A stretch of DNA of 16,644 nt from an uncultured Clostridia bacterium (GCA_948919095.1 CAQYCU010000030.1:1-16644); one strand, 5' to 3'; counted from the first letter of the stretch, positions 7,711 through 14,317 are shown. The notes: generated from the sequence alone by a model not told the origin. Program-made: numbers and translations.

Positions 7711-8544
7711 TTATATTAGCATAATTGTTGGTTGATTTATATACGCAATAAATAAAACCATAAATGCCGTTAACATAATTATCGCATTTGATATAGATAC
7801 ATAAAATGCTATTGGTAATTCTTTTATATATTTTTCCCTCTTATTGATTATTTTATTTATAATGTTTTTTATTATTATAATTAACAATGTACATATAACA
7901 GTTAAAATAGCTGTAATTTCATAAGTAAATAAGCTCATAATTATTAATGTTATAGCTAAATCCATACTATAATTTGTTTTATTGTTTTTAGTTTTATAAA
8001 TATTTACTAGACATAATATTACAATTGCACAGATATATATTATTATTCTATTTAAATTATAATATATACCAGCTTGAGTACATGCTATATATTTGTATGC
8101 TATATCTAAAAGTGATATTGTTACTCCGTATATAAGTACTTTTTTGTCAATAGTATGATGCTCTAAATCGATACCACCTATTAAAAACAAAAATATTATA
8201 TATAATATACCTAATGAAAATTCAACTACTTGTACTTTTGTTAAATTAGATACACTAATATTGAGTGCCAATGCTAATATTACAAATGATATCCCTGTTA
8301 AAGTTTCAATTATAAAATATCTGCTTCCTATTTTCTTTTTGCAATATCTACATTTTCCACCCAAAAAAACATAACTAAGTACTGGTATTAAGTCTAAAAT
8401 ATTAAGCTTGTGTTTACATGAAGGACAATACGAATGCTCATGTGTAATATTTTGATTTAATGGAATTCTGTATGTTGCAAGTGTTAAAAAGCTTCCAAAT
8501 ACAGTTCCCATTATAAAAATAATTAGGTAAAAAATAATATTCAT
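7711..8544 (-). CDS. pilD: Prepilin leader peptidase / N-methyltransferase
   Basis: A 277-residue polytopic membrane protein of the type IV prepilin peptidase family, which cuts prepilin leaders at the cytoplasmic side and usually methylates the new N-terminus. The N-terminus GTVFGSFLTLATYRIP (about 13-28) is typical. Two CxxC pairs (YCPSC at 39-43, CRYC at 65-68) form the zinc-binding cytoplasmic loop of full-length family members. The first catalytic Asp is in GGIDLEHHTID (Asp126). The second motif, normally GxGD, reads NYSMD (Asp195): the Asp remains but the glycines are gone. A late LPIAFYVSISNAI segment (243-255) matches the family's iPFGPfLa.G region. The ribosome binding site is weak (AAGG) and lies directly after a large hairpin (8558-8608). 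Confidence 0.88.
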   Translation of the reverse strand: MNIIFYLIIFIMGTVFGSFLTLATYRIPLNQNITHEHSYCPSCKHKLNILDLIPVLSYVFLGGKCRYCKKKIGSRYFIIETLTGISFVILALALNISVSNLTKVQVVEFSLGILYIIFLFLIGGIDLEHHTIDKKVLIYGVTISLLDIAYKYIACTQAGIYYNLNRIIIYICAIVILCLVNIYKTKNNKTNYSMDLAITLIIMSLFTYEITAILTVICTLLIIIIKNIINKIINKREKYIKELPIAFYVSISNAIIMLTAFMVLFIAYINQPTIMLI

Positions 8545-8557
8545 CTTGGTGCCTTTC

Positions 8558-8608
8558 TACTAATATGAGGTTACCTAAATACGAATTTAGGCAACCTCAT
8601 ATTTAGTA
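8558..8608 (-). repeat. Large inverted repeat / RNA hairpin between pilin and pilD
   Basis: Arms 8558-8580 and 8585-8608 pair over 23 bp with one bulged A and one G-U pair, closing on a 4-nt loop. On the minus strand it lies in the 103-nt gap between the pilin stop and the peptidase start, ending 13 nt before the pilD ATG. No T-run follows on either strand, so it is not a standard terminator. A 3'-stabilising or processing hairpin for the pilin message, or an element that limits pilD translation, are the likely roles. Confidence 0.85.
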
Positions 8609-8647
8609 AAATAATTTGGTTTATTAGTAACCTGTTCTAACAGTTGA

Positions 8648-8872
8648 TTAGTTACCATATTTTGTTGCGTAACTATCGAATGTTCCTTGGAATTCATTTA
8701 GGTAGTTTGTTTCATTTATTCCTGCTTGATTCCATTTATTAGCAGCATTTTCTGCTCTTTGGAATATACCATCTTGGCTGAATACCATACTTAATGATAC
8801 TCCTGCTAATATTAATAGAACGATGATTGTTACTACTAAAGCAACTAATGTGATACCATTTTCCTTCTTCAT
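8648..8872 (-). CDS. pilA: Major type IV pilin candidate (74 aa prepilin)
   Basis: Begins MKKENG followed by ITLVALVVTIIVLLILAGVSL, a near-ideal prepilin signal cut after Gly6, giving a short mature pilin of 68 residues. Mature position 5 is Ala, not Glu. After the helix comes FSQDGIFQRAENAANKWNQAG and a short C-terminal part ending KYGN, with no Cys pair for a D-loop. Reasons to call it the major pilin: the strongest ribosome binding site in the operon (AAGGAGGG at 8880-8887), placement in its own slot with a stabilising hairpin immediately downstream, and the cleanest signal of the three pilin-like genes. The ITLVALVVTIIVLLILAGVSL start is common among Clostridia pilin-like proteins, by my recollection. 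Confidence 0.78.
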   Translation of the reverse strand: MKKENGITLVALVVTIIVLLILAGVSLSMVFSQDGIFQRAENAANKWNQAGINETNYLNEFQGTFDSYATKYGN

Positions 8873-8879
8873 TCTTATT

Positions 8880-8887
8880 CCCTCCTT
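8880..8887 (-). promoter_or_regulatory. Strong ribosome binding site of the pilin gene
   Basis: AAGGAGGG on the minus strand, 7 nt before the pilin ATG, a full anti-Shine-Dalgarno match. This fits a highly made structural subunit. Confidence 0.75.
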
Positions 8888-8929
8888 AGTTATTTTTGTA
8901 TATATTTATATAATAAATATAACCTTAAT

Positions 8930-9352
8930 TTATTTTCCACCATTTGAAATTCCAGAGTTTTGGTAGTAGTTATCTGTTGTGTTTGTGTTTACTCCGTTAC
9001 CTCCTGATGGAGTTGTGGTTCCACCTTCAACGCTATTTGCGTTTGTAGGTTCTTCTGTATACTCGCTAAATGGGTCTGATTTTCCTGGATTATAAGTTTT
9101 AGCTCTTTGGTATACTTCCAAGTCATGGTCTGAGATGTCATATTTGAATTCCTGTGATTTGAATTCTTGTTCTGTTGCATCTTCTGTTACTTCTGAAATT
9201 ATATTTTGTGGCGTTGCATATGCTTTTACTTTTGTTGGTACTACCTTGTTTGAAGGTAGGTATTGATAAAATGCAATTGCCAAGGCTAAACATAATATTA
9301 TAGTTATTAATGCAGAAATCATTGCTTGTTTGAAAAATGATGTTTTTTCCAT
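8930..9352 (-). CDS. Bitopic pilus-operon protein, possible PilP counterpart (140 aa)
   Basis: One N-terminal membrane segment (about residues 10-30) and an extracytoplasmic remainder. I do not recognise a family. The stretch YNPGKSDPFSEY (about 87-98) resembles the G+.DPF motif common before the folded domain of PilP/GspC-type proteins. The position after pilO matches the usual M-N-O-P order, so it may serve as the PilP-like part of the alignment complex. No PilP beta domain follows, however; the C-terminal 40 residues are a Gly/Asn/Thr/Ser-rich tail. Without a secretin to contact, a truncated PilP would make sense in a single-membrane cell. GGAGG precedes the ATG. The function is inference. 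Confidence 0.55.
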   Translation of the reverse strand: MEKTSFFKQAMISALITIILCLALAIAFYQYLPSNKVVPTKVKAYATPQNIISEVTEDATEQEFKSQEFKYDISDHDLEVYQRAKTYNPGKSDPFSEYTEEPTNANSVEGGTTTPSGGNGVNTNTTDNYYQNSGISNGGK

Positions 9353-9384
9353 TTTTTCCTCCTATAGTTTTTTAATTCAGTACA

Positions 9385-10080
9385 TTAATTAGTTGGTGTA
9401 GGCGTTGGTGTAGGTGCTGGTGTTATACTTTCTGTAGCTGAATTACTTGAAGTTGTCTCTGCTGGTGTTGTGCTAGTTGTTGAGTTATCTTGTGTAAATG
9501 TTGCTCCTGTTGTTCCGCCTTCTAATTTTATGTCTTTAACAGTTAGTTTTGCATTATCTTTTGTCATTGAAAAGTTATCTATTGTAAAGTCTAAATCAGT
9601 GTCGTTTTCAATATCATATATAAAGTTGATTATTTGAAGATATTTGCCATTTAATGTGAAATTTAAATTTCTATAATCTTGAGCGCCTATTGTTGAATTT
9701 GTTGAATCCATTGTTACATTAGTTAATCCCTCTTTACGTGCGTAATTACCAACCTTGCTCCACAAATATTCAATCGTATATGTCTTTGTTTGTAAAGCTT
9801 CTTTAATATCACTATCGGTACTTACTTGGACTAAATCAAGATATTCTTTTTTTGCTTTAGCCATTGCTGTTGCGTCACTCTCTAATAAATCTAAACTTCC
9901 CTGATATTCGTCTTTCTTGCTATTAGCATCTGCAATAAGTTCTGTTAATTCATCATTCTTTTTCTCAATTTCTTGAAATCCTGGTAGCTTGAATGAACCT
10001 ACTGTAAGTCCATTTTTCATTGTAACTGCCATTATTACTATTAGTACAATCATTACTAATGACAATAATATTTTTCTCAT
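9385..10080 (-). CDS. pilO: PilO-like type IV pilus alignment protein
   Basis: A 231-residue bitopic protein. It has an N-terminal membrane helix (about 4-22), a coiled-coil stretch with Glu/Lys/Leu spacing (about 37-80), and then an alpha/beta region (about 95-195) with TYTIEYLWSKVGNYARKEG and a strand run reading LNFTLNGKYLQIINFIYDIE, like the ferredoxin-like fold of PilO. PilO dimerises with PilN to link the cytoplasmic PilM ring to the pilus. The C-terminal 40 residues are an unusual Thr/Ser/Pro-rich tail ending in repeated PT pairs, which could cross the cell wall or carry glycans. AAGGAGG precedes the ATG. It lies 17 nt after the pilMN gene and just before the 140-residue protein. The PilO call rests on fold pattern plus position. 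Confidence 0.75.
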   Translation of the reverse strand: MRKILLSLVMIVLIVIMAVTMKNGLTVGSFKLPGFQEIEKKNDELTELIADANSKKDEYQGSLDLLESDATAMAKAKKEYLDLVQVSTDSDIKEALQTKTYTIEYLWSKVGNYARKEGLTNVTMDSTNSTIGAQDYRNLNFTLNGKYLQIINFIYDIENDTDLDFTIDNFSMTKDNAKLTVKDIKLEGGTTGATFTQDNSTTSTTPAETTSSNSATESITPAPTPTPTPTN

Positions 10081-10097
10081 GTTCTCCTCCTTATGAT

Positions 10098-11780
10098 TTA
10101 ATAGGTTTTCAAGTCACCTTCTATTGAAATTTTAACATGGTCTCCTTCTTTTGAGCCCTCTGTTGATACGATGTTTTCTAATACACTTGCATTTTTTAAT
10201 TTAGCAACGAAATATGCTATTTTATCATACTCTCTTGCTTGAACATCAATTTTAATGTGTTGGACTATTGATGAGCCTGCTGTTTTTTCAGTATTTTGTA
10301 TTTGAGTTATTGTTGCTTCTTGTGGAATTGTGTAAATTATTCTGTTTAATAGTGTTGTTATTTGATTTTTCCTACTTCTCTTTGTTTCAATAGCTGAACT
10401 TGTATTTTCAAGATTTAATTTATATCTTTGGTAATCTTGTGTTTTATCTTTTATTTTATAATCGTCTGCTTCTGCTAATTGTATCTGTTTTTCTGTATCA
10501 GTTATTATATCTTGTGCAACTTCTTTTTGTTTTTCGATTTGTTCTGATAGTAAATAACTTGCTACTGCAAACACTATTGTTACTATTAATATAACAAATA
10601 TATTTCTTACTAACCCTGCATCTACATTATCAAATGAACCTTTTAGGCTAAAATCAAAGTTAAACTTTGATGCTCCTTTAGCTTTTGATGAGCCTCTGCC
10701 AGCTCCCATAAAACCTTTTATATCTTTAATATCCATTGATAATAACGATTTCATGTCTTTAAATGCTGCTTTTGTTCCTATGAAATTCAATGCTTTGATT
10801 CCATACCCTAACCCTTGTATTGCTAATGCAATTGCTGAGTTTACTTCAATATAATCTTTTATATTATTTTGAGCTGCATTTTCTAAAAAGAATGGTTTTA
10901 ATATCTCTACTTTTGTGTCTTTAAAATATTCTTGGAAATATAAGTCAATATTATTTATTGTTGTTCCATATCCTGTTAGATATATTTTATCAATCTTTTT
11001 GTAGTTCTTTGTAATATTTTGTAATTCTTGTGTTATTTTATATAATGATGGAACAATATATTGTAGATACTCCATATTTTTATCCATGCCTGCTGAAGCT
11101 TGCATCTCCATTGTATATATTGTAGTATTTTTCATTACCTCATATGCTTTTGCTGTTGAATTCTCTTTAGTTTTTATTGCTTCAAAAGTTTGTGATAAGC
11201 CTTGTGTCAAAATATCAACATTATTAATTTGTTGATTAATTATAGTTGTTACTGTAGTTCTGTCTTCTAAATCTACTACTAATACATTTTTTCCTCTTTC
11301 AAGGTTCATTATATTAGCGATTGCAGTTGAAGTTGGTGTTATTGTTGTTACTCTTGCATCTTTAAAACTATTAAGTTTTTCTTCAAGTTCTAGTTTATTT
11401 TGATAAATATATATTACCTTTTCTTTATCTTCATTTGCTAAATCTTTTGTTTTTGTAAACCTTCCCTCATATACTCTTGGATTTAAATGGTTGTCATTGC
11501 AAAAGCTTTCAAATTCAAGTTCTATTGCCTTTTTTGCGTAATCACTATTTGTTAAATTAAATATATTAAAATAGTAATATTGTTCATTTAATGTATTTAT
11601 GCTAACAGGAGTTTTCTTACTATCAGTTTCATTTATTATTTGTCCAATAGTAGCATATAAGTCTTGTGGTTCATAAAATTTTACACCAAATGAAATGACT
11701 TTTAAATTATTAGCATCTTTTTCAACTTTTGCGTATTTAATTAGTTTGTCAGATAGTGTTATTCCTAAACAAGATTGCAT
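10098..11780 (-). CDS. pilMN: PilM-PilN fusion protein of the type IV pilus alignment complex
   Basis: A 560-residue protein joining PilM and PilN. Residues about 1-335 are the actin-like PilM part: N-terminal strand LGITLSDKLIKYAKVE (a degenerate phosphate-1 loop), NVLVVDLEDRTTVTTII (about 165-181, second phosphate loop) and KIYLTGYGTTINNID (about 265-279, adenosine region). ALNFIG (330-335) occupies the place of PilN's INLLP motif, which binds PilM. After a Gly/Ser/Lys-rich linker (about 357-373) comes a membrane helix (392-411), a coiled coil (about 412-470) and a PilN-like fold (about 475-560). The reading frame extends to 11825, but AAAGGAG 8 nt before the ATG at 11780 and the start MQSCLGITLSD favour the shorter form. 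It is the first gene of the operon. Confidence 0.85.
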   Translation of the reverse strand: MQSCLGITLSDKLIKYAKVEKDANNLKVISFGVKFYEPQDLYATIGQIINETDSKKTPVSINTLNEQYYYFNIFNLTNSDYAKKAIELEFESFCNDNHLNPRVYEGRFTKTKDLANEDKEKVIYIYQNKLELEEKLNSFKDARVTTITPTSTAIANIMNLERGKNVLVVDLEDRTTVTTIINQQINNVDILTQGLSQTFEAIKTKENSTAKAYEVMKNTTIYTMEMQASAGMDKNMEYLQYIVPSLYKITQELQNITKNYKKIDKIYLTGYGTTINNIDLYFQEYFKDTKVEILKPFFLENAAQNNIKDYIEVNSAIALAIQGLGYGIKALNFIGTKAAFKDMKSLLSMDIKDIKGFMGAGRGSSKAKGASKFNFDFSLKGSFDNVDAGLVRNIFVILIVTIVFAVASYLLSEQIEKQKEVAQDIITDTEKQIQLAEADDYKIKDKTQDYQRYKLNLENTSSAIETKRSRKNQITTLLNRIIYTIPQEATITQIQNTEKTAGSSIVQHIKIDVQAREYDKIAYFVAKLKNASVLENIVSTEGSKEGDHVKISIEGDLKTY

Positions 11781-11788
11781 CTTTCTTT

Positions 11789-11795
11789 CTCCTTT
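11789..11795 (-). promoter_or_regulatory. Ribosome binding site that sets the pilMN start
   Basis: AAAGGAG on the minus strand with an 8-nt spacer to the ATG at 11780. It replaces the upstream ATG at 11825, which has no such site. Confidence 0.7.
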
Positions 11796-11821
11796 GTCAT
11801 AAATATCTATTATATATTTTT

Positions 11822-11834
11822 TCAAATTATTTGA
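11822..11834. promoter_or_regulatory. Inverted repeat just downstream of the pilus-operon promoter
   Basis: TCAAAT-T-ATTTGA, a 13-bp palindrome covering roughly +4 to +16 of the predicted transcript. It contains the same ATTATTTGA word as the repeat at 11875-11897. A repressor site is plausible. Confidence 0.4.
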
Positions 11835-11843
11835 TTTATATAC

Positions 11844-11871
11844 ATTTTATCTTTTTATGTTCAAAAGTCAA
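11844..11871 (-). promoter_or_regulatory. Candidate promoter of the type IV pilus operon
   Basis: On the minus strand TTGACT (11866-11871), a 16-nt spacer and TAAAAT (11844-11849). Transcription would begin near 11837, giving a leader of about 57 nt to the pilMN start. I see no c-di-GMP riboswitch-like structure in this short leader. Confidence 0.5.
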
Positions 11872-11874
11872 TAG

Positions 11875-11897
11875 ATTATTTGATAATGTCAAATAAT
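11875..11897. promoter_or_regulatory. Inverted repeat directly upstream of the pilus-operon -35
   Basis: A perfect 9-bp inverted repeat, ATTATTTGA-5 nt-TCAAATAAT, ends 3 nt from the -35 box. The position suits an activator or repressor site. The half-site recurs at 11826-11834. Confidence 0.45.
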
Positions 11898-11930
11898 TGT
11901 AATATTTGTAACTTTTTTGTTAAAAAAATC

Positions 11931-12878
11931 TTATTTTTTGACAATTTTCTCTTTAACATATTTTAGTATATACTCTGCAGAAGTTTCTGGTGCAATTTTG
12001 CCTGGAATTCCACTATATAGATACGCTTTTATCCCTAACTTCTTTGCTGCATCAAAATCTACTCCTCCTGGTTTTGATGCTAAGTCAATTATTAAAGTTT
12101 CGTTACTCATTAGTATTAAAGTTGATTTATCAAGTATTACATGTGGCACAGTATTAAATACAATATCCATTTTACACACATTTTCTTTCAAATTTTCTAA
12201 ATGTATTGGTGTATATCCATATACTTCTATCCATGCTAAATCTGTTTTCTTTCTTGCTTCTGCAAAAACATTTGCACCAATATCTTTTAGTTTTTTACAT
12301 AATGTTTTTCCTACATTTCCAAATCCTAAAACCAATACATTTGCATTAGTTATGTTAAATGAAGTATCTTCTATTGCTTTTGCTATCGCTCCTTCAGCTG
12401 TTGGTAATGTATTTAATATAATATTAGGTTCATCTTTTAGTATATCATATAATGTAATTTTACTTCTTATAGTTTTTATAATTATCTCATCTGAAATCTC
12501 ATTTGAAACATCTAATATATAGTTATTTCTTTCGTTTTCATAAATTTTATATATTATATCATTTGTTATTTTTCCAGCTATAAATTCTTTTCCTTTCAAT
12601 ACTTCTAATGGAATTTCTGTTTTACTATAAGGTGCATATACATTTTTTCCATCAATGCTAAGCGGAATTGAACATATCATTATATCTGTTTCTTTTGCCT
12701 CATTGATTGAATTTGCAAATTCTATTTTCAAGTCTTGTATCTGCTCTTGTAAATTTTTATCTGCTTGTATAATTTTATCAAAACCTAAAACTTTAACATT
12801 ATGTCCTTCTTTCTTTAATAATTTTGCTAAATATAATATTCTAAAATCTCCACCAACAATAAAAAAATTATAATTCAT
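11931..12878 (-). CDS. dpaA: Dipicolinate synthase subunit A
   Basis: A 315-residue DpaA (SpoVFA) protein. With DpaB it converts hydroxytetrahydrodipicolinate to dipicolinic acid in the mother cell, for spore-core loading. Signatures in order: N-terminal GGDFRILYLAKLL (9-21), a middle LNTLPTAEGAIAKAIE (155-170), the NAD(P)-binding turn VLGFGNVG (183-190), and the C-terminal FNTVPHVILD, IIDLASKPGGVDFDAA (263-278) and SGIPGKIAPETSAEYIL (289-305). All match the family closely. The start at 12878 has GAGGAGG 7 nt upstream. Usually dpaB follows immediately; here the pilus operon follows on the same strand and no dpaB is in the window. The gene marks the organism as a spore former or a recent descendant of one. 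Confidence 0.92.
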   Translation of the reverse strand: MNYNFFIVGGDFRILYLAKLLKKEGHNVKVLGFDKIIQADKNLQEQIQDLKIEFANSINEAKETDIMICSIPLSIDGKNVYAPYSKTEIPLEVLKGKEFIAGKITNDIIYKIYENERNNYILDVSNEISDEIIIKTIRSKITLYDILKDEPNIILNTLPTAEGAIAKAIEDTSFNITNANVLVLGFGNVGKTLCKKLKDIGANVFAEARKKTDLAWIEVYGYTPIHLENLKENVCKMDIVFNTVPHVILDKSTLILMSNETLIIDLASKPGGVDFDAAKKLGIKAYLYSGIPGKIAPETSAEYILKYVKEKIVKK

Positions 12879-12895
12879 AATGTATCCTCCTCATA

Positions 12896-12923
12896 TATTT
12901 TATGAAAATATAGATACATTGTT
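12896..12923 (-). promoter_or_regulatory. Possible sporulation-type promoter of dpaA
   Basis: On the minus strand AACA (12920-12923), 15 nt, then CATAAAATA (12896-12904) fits the sigma-K pattern (mACm, 15-16 nt, CATAnnnTA). In Bacillus subtilis the equivalent spoVF operon is sigma-K controlled. Two cautions: the same stretch also reads as a sigma-A promoter (TTAACA-17-TAAAAT), and the predicted start would fall at or inside the ribosome binding site. Confidence 0.38.
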
Positions 12924-12957
12924 AAAAATAGCAACTATTATTTAGTTGCTATTTTAT
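12923..12957 (-). terminator. Terminator between the TPR gene and dpaA
   Basis: A perfect 13-bp stem (12925-12937 with 12943-12955) with a 5-nt loop; the minus-strand right arm ends in TTTTT. It lies 91 nt after the TPR stop and separates that gene from dpaA. The T-run is partly within the stem. Confidence 0.65.
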
Positions 12958-13045
12958 TAGTTTTCCTGATTTTTATTATATTATTCTATTTTTCGACATT
13001 TTATTGACTTTAGTTTTTTAAGTTTTAATCTTTGTAATTCAATTT

Positions 13046-14200
13046 CTAATCTTCTCGTTCTTTGTCTATTGTTGTTTTTGCTGTATTACTTATTAATGTT
13101 TCAACAACATCAAATGTATTTCCCAAATAATTTATTACTTCTTCTTCCTTTTCTGTTATTTTTGACGATACTTCTTTATCACCTTTTATATTTATTTTGC
13201 CCATAATTGGTATAAGTATTTCGTCTTTTTCAATTTTCTTTACAATTTTAGGATATAGTTCTATTGCTAAGTTTAGATATAGAATTGCTTGTTCTCTATT
13301 ATTTTGTAACATTTTTATTTTTGCTAAATAGAAATATGAATTTGCTGAAATTTTTTCATCTTCTCCATTAATACTTTCAAAAAAGTATTTCTCTGCTTCA
13401 TCATATTCCTTAAATAATAAACTAATTTCTCCAAGTGTTAAATTAGATATATCCTTTAATGAATTTACTGTAGCTGCTTTTTTATAGCATTCTTTTGCAT
13501 TAGTAAAATCATTTAGTCTTGTATATGTCATTCCCAAACAATAATATATGTCAAATTCTGATGGTTTGTATTTTAGTATATCATTATACACTAATATAGC
13601 TTCTTTAAATTTATTTTTTTCATATAAAATATTTCCTAATAACATTGCGCCTTCATAATAGTCTGGTTTTGCTTTCATAAGCATTTGTAATGTTTCAATA
13701 GCTTCATTGTTCTTTTCATTTGTATAAAATAAATTTGCCAATTTGCAATATGATTTGTAATCATCTTCTTTTATTTGTATTACTCTTATGTATTCATCTT
13801 CTGCTTTGTCGTTTTCACCATTTTTTTCATAATATTCTGCAAGTTTTAAGTGTACCGAATAACTTCTAGGATTTTTTTCAATCATCTTTAATAACTGTTC
13901 TTTACTAGCATTGTTCTTCAAGTTAATATTTAACATATTAATTATTTCGTCAAACGGTAAACCTTTTTTCTCAAGTAAAAATATAATTATTGGTATTATT
14001 ACTGAAATAACAGTAGTAATTACATTGCCTATTCCAAATGCTTTCTTTCCAATAAACAATACTATAAAGTCTATGGATATTCCTATGAATTCAAGCACTA
14101 ACAAATAAATATAATTTGTTGAATTGGTTTTTATCATTCTGAAAAAAGTTATTGTGAAAAACGTAAGTGCTAATACAGTTATTAGTATAGTTAGTATCAT
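13046..14200 (-). CDS. Membrane-anchored tetratricopeptide repeat protein
   Basis: A 384-residue protein with three N-terminal hydrophobic segments (about 1-20, 31-51, 58-76) followed by a run of TPR units from about 113 to 316. Units with the usual A/G/Y spacing include LKLAEYYEKNGENDKAEDEY, LANLFYTNEKNNEAIETL, LLGNILYEKNKFKEAILVY, CLGMTYTRLNDFTNAKECY, LGEISLLFKEYDEAEKYF and YLAKIKMLQNNREQAILYL. The C-terminus is charged and ends in a helix. TPR arrays bind other proteins; the membrane anchor suggests a scaffold at the cytoplasmic face, but no partner is shown. It has its own strong promoter and a terminator, so it is a single-gene unit. AAGGAG lies 10 nt before the ATG. Six repeats is my count by eye. 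Confidence 0.82.
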   Translation of the reverse strand: MILTILITVLALTFFTITFFRMIKTNSTNYIYLLVLEFIGISIDFIVLFIGKKAFGIGNVITTVISVIIPIIIFLLEKKGLPFDEIINMLNINLKNNASKEQLLKMIEKNPRSYSVHLKLAEYYEKNGENDKAEDEYIRVIQIKEDDYKSYCKLANLFYTNEKNNEAIETLQMLMKAKPDYYEGAMLLGNILYEKNKFKEAILVYNDILKYKPSEFDIYYCLGMTYTRLNDFTNAKECYKKAATVNSLKDISNLTLGEISLLFKEYDEAEKYFFESINGEDEKISANSYFYLAKIKMLQNNREQAILYLNLAIELYPKIVKKIEKDEILIPIMGKINIKGDKEVSSKITEKEEEVINYLGNTFDVVETLISNTAKTTIDKERED

Positions 14201-14233
14201 TTAATTTATACTCCTTTTTATTAATTCTTTCAT

Positions 14234-14263
14234 ATTATAGCATATTTATGGCATTTTTGTAAA
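14234..14263 (-). promoter_or_regulatory. Strong sigma-A promoter of the TPR gene
   Basis: On the minus strand TTTACA (14258-14263), 18 nt, then TATAAT (14234-14239) with TGC just before it (extended -10). This is the best vegetative promoter match in the window. The transcript would start near 14227, 27 nt before the ATG. Confidence 0.75.
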
Positions 14264-14288
14264 TATTATTTTTATTACGTTTTATCGC

Positions 14289-14317
14289 TGATGTTTTTTC
14301 ATCACCCCTGATATACT
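14289..14317 (+). promoter_or_regulatory. Possible promoter/operator of the HTH regulator pair
   Basis: TATACT at 14312-14317 can serve as a -10. Where the -35 would be there is an inverted repeat TGATG-6 T-CATCA (14289-14304). No good -35 is present, so the gene pair may depend on an activator or on self-regulation at this repeat. Weak evidence. Confidence 0.35.

Noticed and set aside
8632..8643. CTGTT/AACAG mini-hairpin after the pilin stop codon
   Set aside because: Five base pairs with a two-base loop is not stable; the nearby 23-bp hairpin is the meaningful structure.
11781..11930. c-di-GMP riboswitch upstream of the pilus operon
   Set aside because: The leader from the candidate promoter is only about 57 nt and shows none of the conserved GEMM elements or a following terminator.
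11919..11942. A/T-only hairpin at the dpaA stop codon (GTCAAAAAAT...ATTTTTTTAAC on the minus strand) as a terminator
   Set aside because: The stem has almost no G-C pairs and one mismatch, and no T-run lies beyond it; it may just reflect base composition, so read-through from dpaA into the pilus operon cannot be excluded.
11917..12522. 201-residue plus-strand open frame opposite dpaA
   Set aside because: It is antisense to a clearly conserved gene and its translation resembles no protein; a by-product of codon use on the opposite strand.
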